A stretch of DNA of 15,339 bases from Stereocaulon alpinum. Taxonomy: Eukaryota > Ascomycota > Lecanoromycetes > Lecanorales > Stereocaulaceae. Location: contig JAEUBA010000260.1 of NCBI GenBank assembly GCA_018257865.1, positions 1 to 15,339 on the forward strand, in the 5' to 3' direction. Positions 9,420-15,339 of this stretch are shown here, piece after piece; the first letter of the stretch is position 1; each line of letters opens with the position of its first letter. The position numbers and the translations under genes are program-made. The notes beneath the pieces were generated by a model. That model ran no database searches. It had not been told where the DNA came from and was given only the letters and a program-made list of their open reading frames with translations.

Positions 9420-10380
9420 TAATATCCTACTAGAGGAGTAATTACGAATCCCCTTAGTTAATAGATAGTAGTCTACTAAGCTAATAACGAAAGTCTATCT
9501 ACTTAGCTAGAAGGATCAAGACTTCGTTAATAAAGAATTCGATAAGTTATATAAATAAGGTCGAATTAACTAGACTACTCAGCTAACTCTATTCGGTTTC
9601 TTAGTATTCGTTATATAGCGAATAGTATATATTAACGGAACTACCTAATAAAAGGGTAGAGTAGTTATTAATATTAGAGGCCTTAATATTATTATAGTAA
9701 AGGATTCCTACCTATTACCCCTATAGATAGATATTATCTTAGTAGTATAGGGCTATTAATATATCTCTATAATTAACTATACTAGTTTTTTCTTTTAGTA
9801 GCTTATAGCTGAAGAGGATTAATATAAGTTTACTATTATTATATATAGAGGTTAGGAATTATTTAATATTATTATACTAAGTTTTTATAACTCGCCTCTA
9901 TATATATAAAGGCGAATAGATCTATTACTTTAAGACTTCCGTTAATACTACTATACCTATATTAATAATATAGTAGTCTACTCTACTACCTTAGAGGAGT
10001 ACCTTTAGTATTTAAGAGCTATATTTAATAAATTTTAAGCTCTTAGAATACGGCTAAAGCCTTTAAAGGCCTTTATTAGCTATCCTTCTATTACCCTACT
10101 TAGCTAGCGGGTTAACGGCTTAGGACTTACTATAGAAGAAGAGAAGATTAAGGCCTTATATAGGCTATAGTTCCTACGAAATCTTAGTAAGCTAAAGTAG
10201 TATCTTAGTCTTATAAGATAGCTTTAGATATATATACCCTACTACGCCTAGATTATAGCGCTATTATAGGCGTTAAAAATAAATATACTAAAAGAATTAC
10301 TAAAAGCTAGTTATACCCGTAAATCGTTCGTTTAGAAGGAAATTAAGTTACCTACTAATATTAAACTTAAGTTATTTAAG
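9420..10380 (+). pseudogene. Element B reverse transcriptase
   Basis: Same frame. Blocks seen in order: pre-RT KVYLLS and QGR-type segment (9490-9580), a GRVVINIRGLN block (about 9655-9685), a YLLPL block (near 9706), a GxELFNI block (near 9850), a SPLYIxR block (near 9890), and the catalytic YxDD box at 9958-9969. The box now reads Y-I-N-N: both catalytic Asp codons (9964, 9967) became AAT, so the enzyme is dead. The thumb runs on through LKPLKAF (near 10051) and a YPSITLL block. The block pattern differs in detail from element A's RT, so the two elements are different families rather than copies of one. Confidence 0.88.
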
Positions 10381-10930
10381 CTTATTTAAGAAAGGTTCTA
10401 TAATCCTACCTTTCTATACTATTTTAACCCTAAATATCTATTATTTTTAGATATTAATACTTCTAAAGAGTATAGAATCGGTGCTATTATATACTATATT
10501 AAAGGAGATCCTAATATAACTAGCGTAATAAAAGAAGGAAAGGCTATAGAGTTTCTATAATAGTATATTTAACCTATTATATTCTTTAGTAAATTACTTT
10601 CTATAGCGGAATAGAACTACTAGCTTATTAAGCTTAAGATTATAGATATTATCTAACTAGTTCGGAAGATATAATATCTTATTAAATTAGGAGTTAAGGT
10701 ATATACTACTATTATCTTTACTAACTATACCGCTGCTATAGAGATTACGTAGTAGATGATATTAATATCGTTAAGTATAAATAAGCTAAATTTACGGCTT
10801 ATTAAGGCTTCCTAATACTTATTATAATTTAGTCTTAACGTACGCTACCGCCTTAGTAAGATCTACTTAATACTTAATACCCTAAGTCGTCTTTTTAGTA
10901 CTATAATAGTCGAGAGTACTAATATTCTTA
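10381..10930 (+). pseudogene. Element B RNase H domain
   Basis: In frame after RT. The first acidic residue (LD, Asp codon 10450) survives, a GAIIYYI strand follows (near 10479), then an FSKLLS block (near 10580) and an E-x-NY motif (near 10608). The expected T-D-H has become T-N-Y (Asn codon 10723). The domain ends in a LSRLF-type motif near 10890, equivalent to the DALSR segment that closes gypsy RNase H. It would remove RNA from the RNA-DNA hybrid. Confidence 0.82.
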
Positions 10931-12615
10931 ATAACCTTATAATAGATTAACCAGCTGCTTATTCGGCTACCTTAGTTAAAATATTAGAGGAATTCCGCTA
11001 AAAAATAATAGACGGCTATACTAAGGAGTCGTAATAGTAATAAATACTTAAGGTAGTTAATCTTAAGCTTAAAGATATAAGTTCTTTAGAGAGTAAGGAA
11101 GCTACTATAATTTTAACCCTAAGGTTAGTACTACTAACTAAAGTTAAAGATAGAGGTATTAGATTTAGCTATAATAATAGCCTTATCTACTTCTATAGTA
11201 TAGACGGTACTTAACGCGTATATATTCTTAGGTCTATATATAAAGAAGTCTTTAATATAGCGTATAATAAGTATATATATAGTAGTTTTTATAGGTTATA
11301 TAAGCGAATTACTAGTTCTCTATATATTCGGAGACTAAGTAATTCGCTAAAATAGTATATTCGTTATTATCTAGAATACTAGCTGAATTAAACGAAGTAA
11401 TACCCGCTATATAGCGCCCTTATACTAATACCTTATTTTATAACGCTATTCTATACTATTACTATAGATTTTATCCTAGTATTAATACCTACGGCTTATA
11501 TAGTAGGGAGCTTTAACTATCTTCTTATAATTATATATAAGAGTATAAAGAGGGTGCTGCTACTCTTTAGATAGAAAAAGTAGGGAGCGAAAGAATAAGT
11601 ATATACTATTATAATAGCGCTAATTAGGTATAACTAGGGTATTCTAGTTATAATAATTTTAGATAGGGATCCTAAATTTATATTATCTTTCTAAAGGTTT
11701 ATATTTAAGAAGTTAGGAACTTCTCTACTTATATTAACCGCCTACTATCTATAGATAGACGGTTAGTTAGAACGTATTAATTAGACGGTAGAAATCGCGT
11801 TATACTACCTCTTAACTTCCTATCCTAACGCTAACTAGACTAAATTTTTACCGTTTATTTAAGGTAGTTTAAATAATTCGGCTAATACTACGATAGGGTA
11901 GGCTCCTAACGAACTTATATATAGCTTTAAGGTATACGACTCCTTAAATATACTCGCTAACCTACCTATTAAGGATCTTCGCCGCCTCTAGAGTATCTAT
12001 TAAAAGGAAGTAGAGGAGGCTATAGCCTTTACTAACGCTACTACTAAAGTAAGGTATAATAGTACTTATAAACCTATTATATTAAAGAAGGGCTCCTAGG
12101 TATACCTTTAGCTATATAGGGGGTATAAGATTCTAGGCTTAGATAACTATAAGCTATCCTATTAGAGGGTAGGACTATTTACTATTAAGAGGGCTATTAA
12201 TCCCCTTATATATAAGCTTAACTTACCGCTAATAATATGAATTTATCCTATTATATTAATAGCCTATCTTAAACCCTTACCTTTAGAGGAGGATTCTTTC
12301 TATTATCCTTAGCTATCTAATCCGCTACCTATCTCCGCTGCTAGTAAGGAGGCGCCTAAATATAAAATTAAATACCTTTTAGGGAAGAGAATAGCTAGAA
12401 GAAAGCTATAATACCTTATAAAGTAGAAGGGCTACTCCTACTATTAGAACCGCTAGTATAATATTAATAACCTCTAAAAGGTAAAGCGCCTTATTACCGA
12501 ATATAAAGATTACTATATAATACGTCCTAGACATAAAGGCTACTAATAATAATTAGACTTACCCTTACTACTACTAAAGAGAGGACGTAGACGTCCTAAA
12601 AAGGCTATTAGTTAA
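10931..12615 (+). pseudogene. Element B integrase and chromodomain
   Basis: Same frame to a terminal TAA at 12613-12615. The zinc-binding HHCC region (about 11240-11400) has His and Cys codons mostly turned to Tyr. The core has Asp 11467, Asp 11662 and Glu 11770, i.e. 65 codons and then 36 codons apart (D-35-E), all three intact. A basic/GPY-F-type C-terminal part runs to about 12250. A chromodomain at about 12361-12510 shows KYLLGKRIARRK, a KWKGY-type block (Trp codon now TAG, near 12421) and a YNINNL segment. Next comes a short basic tail (RGRRRPKK-like, 12570-12606). Chromodomains in chromoviruses bind methylated histone H3, which steers insertion into heterochromatin and fits nesting in an older element. 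Confidence 0.88.
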
Positions 12616-12632
12616 TCTTACTTACTAAGTCG

Positions 12633-12690
12633 CTTATAATATCCTTCTATAACTCTACTTATAATATCCTTCTACCGCCTACTTTAAATA
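12633..12690 (+). repeat. Element B 3' noncoding: ~25-bp imperfect tandem repeat, left part
   Basis: Units start cttataatatccttctata at 12633 and 12658. A third unit is cut by minisatellite copy 3 at 12691. The repeat resumes at 13623. The bases at 12616-12632 just after the gag-pol stop hold nothing I recognise. Confidence 0.65.
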
Positions 12691-12877
12691 CTATATAGGC
12701 TCTTTACTAAGAATTAATCTCGTTATAATATAAGTTTTATATAGTTATTTAACCGATTTAAGTTTATACTAGTTCTAAAACGCTATTAATACTAGAATAT
12801 AACCGTTCTAAAACTATAAGAACTATAGATAATTTTATAACTATTAGATAATGGTTGCGTAACTCCAACTAAAACCC

Positions 12878-13354
12878 TAACTCCAGCAACTCTAGTAACT
12901 CCAGTAATATCAGCAACTCCAGCAACTCCAGCAACCCCAGCAACTCCAGCAACTCTAGTAACTCCAGTAACTCCAGCAACTCCAGTAACTCCAGCAATAT
13001 CAGTAGCACCTGCAATATCCAGTAACATCAGCAGCACCTGCAATATCCAGTAATATTAGCAACACTAGCAATATCCTACAATATCCAGCAACATCAGTAA
13101 CACCTGTAATATCCTACAGTACCAGCAGTACTAGCAATATCCAGCAATATCTGTAACACCTGCAACACCTGCAATATCCTACAACACCTACAACACCTGC
13201 AATATCCAGCAATATCAGCAACACCTGTAATATCCAGCAGCACCAGCAATACCTGTAATATCCAGTAATATCAGCAGCACCTGTAATACTAGTAATATTA
13301 GTAATATCTAGTAATATCAGTAATATCCAGTAGCACTAGTAAGATTAGTAATAC
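12878..13354. repeat. 9-bp minisatellite array of copy 3
   Basis: A run of agcaactcc/agtaactcc 9-mers (12880-12990), then the 28-bp higher-order pattern (agtaatatc, agcaacacc, tgcaatatcc). Because the unit is three codons long, any frame gives a three-residue repeat; the reverse strand reads Gly-Val-Ala/Thr. This is a by-product of the period, not evidence of a gene. Confidence 0.85.
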
Positions 13355-13380
13355 CTAGATAGTTTATTAATTATTAATTA

Positions 13381-13473
13381 ACTGTTTACCAACCGTCTAC
13401 TAACCTTTCCAACCGTCTACTAACCGTCTACTAACCTTTCCAACCGTCTACTAACCGTCTACTAACCGTTTAC
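13381..13473. repeat. 11-bp tandem array of copy 3
   Basis: Units of accgtctacta interspersed with shorter acctttcca variants. More CA dinucleotides survive (cttaccaac and tttccaacc types) than in copies 1 and 2. Confidence 0.72.
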
Positions 13474-13622
13474 TAACTGCAACGGTTATTGGTTTTAGGA
13501 AGAGATATTCTAACGTTGTCACAACTAAATATAAACCGAATACTAACTAAATAAAGACTATTATCTAACTAGTAGTTAACCGTTTAATTATAGTATTAGA
13601 ATTTTATAGGTGGATATTATAG

Positions 13623-13739
13623 TATCCTTCTATAGCTCTGCTTATATTAGGTATCTCTACTTATAATATCCTTCTATAATATCCTTCTATAGCGCAGCGC
13701 TTAATATAAGACTATTAAGGGCGATAGGAGTATTTCTTA
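13623..13739 (+). repeat. Element B 3' noncoding: tandem repeat, right part
   Basis: Continues the ~25-bp repeat (tatccttctatagctctg at 13623, cttataatatccttctata at 13660, atatccttctatagcg near 13679). Joining 12690 to 13625 recreates a repeat unit, which independently supports the TA-flanked boundaries of copy 3. The rest (13700-13739) shows no recognised signal. Confidence 0.6.
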
Positions 13740-13741
13740 TT

Positions 13742-13751
13742 AGGGGGATAT
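13742..13751 (+). promoter_or_regulatory. Element B polypurine tract
   Basis: agggggatat lies immediately before the right LTR, where the plus-strand primer of LTR retrotransposons is expected. Confidence 0.65.
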
Positions 13752-13881
13752 TATTACGGATTACTTACTTTACTTACCCTATTTACTTAGAACCCTTAGG
13801 GTTAGGGCTACTAATTTGTACTTAGTAGAATTCTATAGTATAACTAAATAAATATCTTTCACTACGCTTATAATCCTAACA
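13752..13881 (+). repeat. Element B right LTR (130 bp)
   Basis: Same length as the left LTR. Starts tattacgg and ends cctaaca, keeping the canonical CA end that the left LTR has lost. The differences from the left copy run both ways: the left keeps CG/CC-type sites at 5581-5612 and the right keeps TG/CA at 13818, 13860 and 13880. The two LTRs were mutated independently after insertion. Confidence 0.9.
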
Positions 13882-13886
13882 TTAAT
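13882..13886. other. Target-site duplication ttaat, right of element B
   Basis: Matches 5547-5551 exactly and restores element A's frame. Confidence 0.88.
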
Positions 13887-14397
13887 ACTTAGAACTAGAA
13901 AGTAGATTAACCCTTCTATAAGCTCTCTAATAACTAGTACGGCCTAGTTAAGGTCTTAAAGAGGGTTAGCGAAAAGCTAGAGGGTAGAGCTCCTAAAGAA
14001 CTAGATAATCTAGCTAGTATTCTACTCCTACTCCCTCCGTAAATACCTAGATAACCCGTTACTAGGCTAATTACGCCCTAACCTAGCCCTAATATAGCTA
14101 TTACTAGAGTAAGATAAGTAGGAACTAGAGGGGATACTAAGCTCTAAACTAGTAGGCTCTACCTTAAAGTACTAGATTAGGTAGAGAGGCGTAGATAAAG
14201 ACTTAGAGTAGTATCCCTACTCTAACGCTATAATAGCGCCTTATATATTAAAGACTTTCTACCTACGGTATCCTAATATAAAAGGCCCTCTATAAGTACT
14301 CCCTACCTAGCTAAAGGCCTATAATAATAGGATCGATAACTATATAAACCTTAATAATAATCGTCTAATAACGGTAACTACGCGGACGTAGTTTTTT
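13887..14397 (+). pseudogene. Element A, Ty3/gypsy pol part 3: integrase C-terminus and tail
   Basis: The frame at 13887 (divisible by 3) continues the integrase: a T-x-N-x-K-x-D-x-PFYKLS pattern and then YGLVKVL, equivalent to the N-W-x-T-x-RPSKKLD...GPF segment (GPY/F module) of gypsy integrases. Stops are again only TAA/TAG. After about 14040 the similarity weakens. 14160-14340 has a pattern compatible with a degraded chromodomain (YIKDFLP-type block near 14240, then a Pro-rich tail), but I cannot call it firmly. The frame runs almost to the purine tract. Confidence 0.75.
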
Positions 14398-14413
14398 AGA
14401 GGGGGGGGGGTAG
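14398..14413 (+). promoter_or_regulatory. Element A polypurine tract (G10)
   Basis: aga followed by ten G (14401-14410) and tag, directly before the LTR start at 14414. It is in the right place for the plus-strand primer. A run of ten G is unusual in this AT-rich sequence; RIP leaves GG alone. Confidence 0.65.
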
Positions 14414-14891
14414 TATTATAATCCTAATCTAGGGGTCTTTAATAGCTTACTAGTCTTTTATTACTTACTAGTATTTATATACCCTATCTAAGTTAGACTA
14501 GGTTTAGTTCGACTTATATCTAACTTATATCTAACTTATATCCGACTTAGCCTAGATCTAACGCTAGGCCCTTTTAGCTTTAGTATAGCGCTTAACTAGC
14601 GCTAAGGGTATTTAGGCCTATAAGCTCCTAAGCTCTTACTTCTTTTCTTCTTTATTCTATTTTCTAGATACTAAGCGTAGCCTATTAGCTAAATCCTAAT
14701 ATAAGGCTATTTTCTTTAAGAGCTACCTTCTCCTACGATTACCTCTAGGCGAGCCGTAATATAAGGTATACCGTACCCCTAAACTACTAAGCTATATAGT
14801 CTAATAGTATCGCCCTAGTAAGTACTAAATATTTTAAGTTTTACCCTACGGGGTTTAGCGGTAGACTGCGTCTATAGTTACTAGGTTAATA
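14414..14891 (+). repeat. Element A right LTR
   Basis: Starts tattataatcc, which equals tgttacgatcc of the second LTR after C>T/G>A changes. 14414-14684 aligns with 14904-15152 without gaps except for a 22-bp difference, exactly two 11-bp units (ttatatctaac type, near 14510-14550). The right boundary is uncertain: a plausible end is ...ggttaata at 14891 (CA end now TA), leaving 12 bp before the next LTR, but it could extend to 14903. The part after 14684 has no second copy in the window and holds no gene I can see. Confidence 0.68.
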
Positions 14892-14903
14892 TTCTCCTAG
14901 TAT

Positions 14904-15152
14904 TGTTACGATCCTAATCTAAGGGTCTTTAATAACTTACTAGTCCTTTATTACTTACTAGTGTTTATATACCCTATCTAAGTCGGACTAGGTTCGGTTC
15001 GACTTATATCTAACTCAGCTTAGGTCTAACGCTAGGCTCCTTTAGCTTTAGCGTAGTACTTAACTAGCGCTAGGGATATTTAGGTCTTAAAGCTCGCTAG
15101 CTCTTTCTCTTCTTCTTCTTTATCCTATTTTCTAGATACTAAGCGTAGCCTA
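14904..15152 (+). repeat. Second LTR of the same family, interrupted by copy 4
   Basis: Begins tgttacgatcc with the canonical TG intact. It carries fewer RIP-type changes than the LTR at 14414 (keeps tcgg, ttcgg, gtgttt and ctcagc where the other has ttag, tttag, gtattt and lost CA). It contains one ttatatctaac-type unit where the other has three. Ends within the window at TA 15151-15152, where minisatellite copy 4 begins; the uninterrupted equivalent is 14683-14684. It may be a solo LTR, or the edge of another element in tandem with A. Confidence 0.72.
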
Positions 15153-15339
15153 CTATATAGGCTCTTTACTAAGAATTAATATCGTTATAATATAAGTTTT
15201 ATATAGTTATTTAACCAATTTAAGTATATACTAGTTCTAAAACGCTATTAATACTAGAATATAACCGTTCTAAAACTATAAGAACTATTAATAATTTTAT
15301 AACTATTAGATAACGATTATATAACCCTAACTATAACCC
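15153..15339. mobile_element. TA-flanked minisatellite element, copy 4 (left part, runs off the window)
   Basis: Starts ctatataggctctttact after TA (15151-15152) and closely follows the left unique part of copies 2 and 3 to the first bases of the array (aaccctaact near 15322). The comparison with 14684 gives an empty target site, again showing insertion at a TA. Confidence 0.8.

Larger units (their letters stand above)
12691..13622. mobile_element. TA-flanked minisatellite element, copy 3 (complete, 932 bp)
   Basis: Same ends as copy 2 (ctatataggctc... to ...gatattatag), flanked by TA at 12689-12690 and 13623-13624. Unique left part to about 12877, 9-bp array 12878-13354, junction ctagatagtttattaatt from 13355, 11-bp array about 13381-13473, unique right part to 13622. 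It retains more CA/TG than copy 2, both in the array and in the flanks (for example atggttgcg near 12850 and gttgtcacaac near 13516), so it is probably the youngest or least mutated copy. Shorter than copy 2 almost entirely because the 9-bp array is shorter. No convincing protein is encoded. Confidence 0.85.
5552..13881 (+). mobile_element. Element B: complete Ty3/gypsy chromovirus-type retrotransposon
   Basis: Full-length nested LTR retrotransposon of 8330 bp, or about 7.4 kb without minisatellite copy 3. Two 130-bp LTRs, a 5-bp target duplication, a primer-binding-like site after the left LTR, a purine-rich tract before the right LTR, and a gag-pol reading frame ending in a chromodomain. 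The whole coding part stays in one frame (codons starting at 1 modulo 3) from about 5761 to 12615. I found no indel shift among the landmarks checked. Damage is confined to transitions of RIP type. Domain order protease-RT-RNase H-integrase-chromodomain identifies a chromovirus. It sits in the integrase of element A. Confidence 0.9.

Noticed and set aside
12792..13043. Reverse-strand frame giving a Gly-Val-Ala/Thr repeat, superficially collagen-like.
   Set aside because: The period of the array is 9 bp, so any frame yields a three-residue repeat. It runs from the array into the unique left part of the element and is not maintained in copy 2.
13987..14397. Firm chromodomain call at the end of element A.
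   Set aside because: A few residues fit, but the aromatic cage and KWKGY-type core are not clearly visible, so it is mentioned only as possible.
14840..14900. Possible tRNA-like segment around gcggtagactgcgtctatag.
   Set aside because: No B-box (GGTTCGAATCC-type) and no closing acceptor stem could be found; it lies inside the LTR.
15322..15339. Possible telomere repeat (aaccctaact...aaccc) at the window end, also near 2280 and 12873.
   Set aside because: Only one or two degenerate hexamers, found at the same internal place in each copy of the minisatellite element.

Overview
The window is a block of nested, dead transposable elements from the AT-rich, repeat-induced point mutation (RIP) compartment of a filamentous ascomycete (Pezizomycotina). 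The evidence is the element repertoire (a Tad1-like LINE and two Ty3/gypsy elements with fungal-type domains) and a near-total loss of CpA and its complement TpG, while CpG stays common. Because TG is almost gone there are nearly no ATG codons, and retroelement frames are broken by TAA/TAG (from CAA, CAG and TGG) rather than by indels. I see no host gene, tRNA, rRNA or CRISPR array. The species cannot be named from this sequence.

Layout. (1) Element A, the oldest layer, is a Ty3/gypsy pol cut into three pieces: reverse transcriptase (1383-2098), rest of RT + RNase H + integrase (3529-5551), and integrase C-terminus plus tail (13882-14397). A G-rich tract and an LTR (from 14414) follow. Its gag and protease would lie upstream of the window. 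(2) A repeat element I do not recognise, called the TA-flanked minisatellite element here, is present four times: right half 1012-1380, complete 2099-3526, complete 12691-13622, left part 15153-15339. Complete copies are flanked by a TA dinucleotide and carry a 9-bp array and an 11-bp array. (3) A Tad1-like LINE 3' end (1-1011) sits inside the first copy. (4) Element B, a complete second Ty3/gypsy element (5552-13881), has 130-bp LTRs and a 5-bp target duplication (ttaat). It sits inside element A's integrase and itself carries the third minisatellite element. (5) A second LTR (14904-15152) of the same family as element A's LTR is interrupted by the fourth minisatellite element.

Order of events inferred from nesting: A first; then copies 1 and 2 and element B into A; the LINE into copy 1; copy 3 into B; copy 4 into the second LTR. 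Removing copy 2 or element B with one target duplication restores element A's reading frame exactly, which fixes the boundaries. All coding elements are on the + strand.

None of these elements should make protein. RT, protease and RNase H acidic residues have been changed to Asn (Asp to Asn through TG>TA), and Cys and His have become Tyr. The integrase D, D-35-E residues happen to survive in both gypsy elements. The most unusual object is the minisatellite element. Its 9-bp array keeps many CA/TG sites while the sequence around it has lost nearly all of them.
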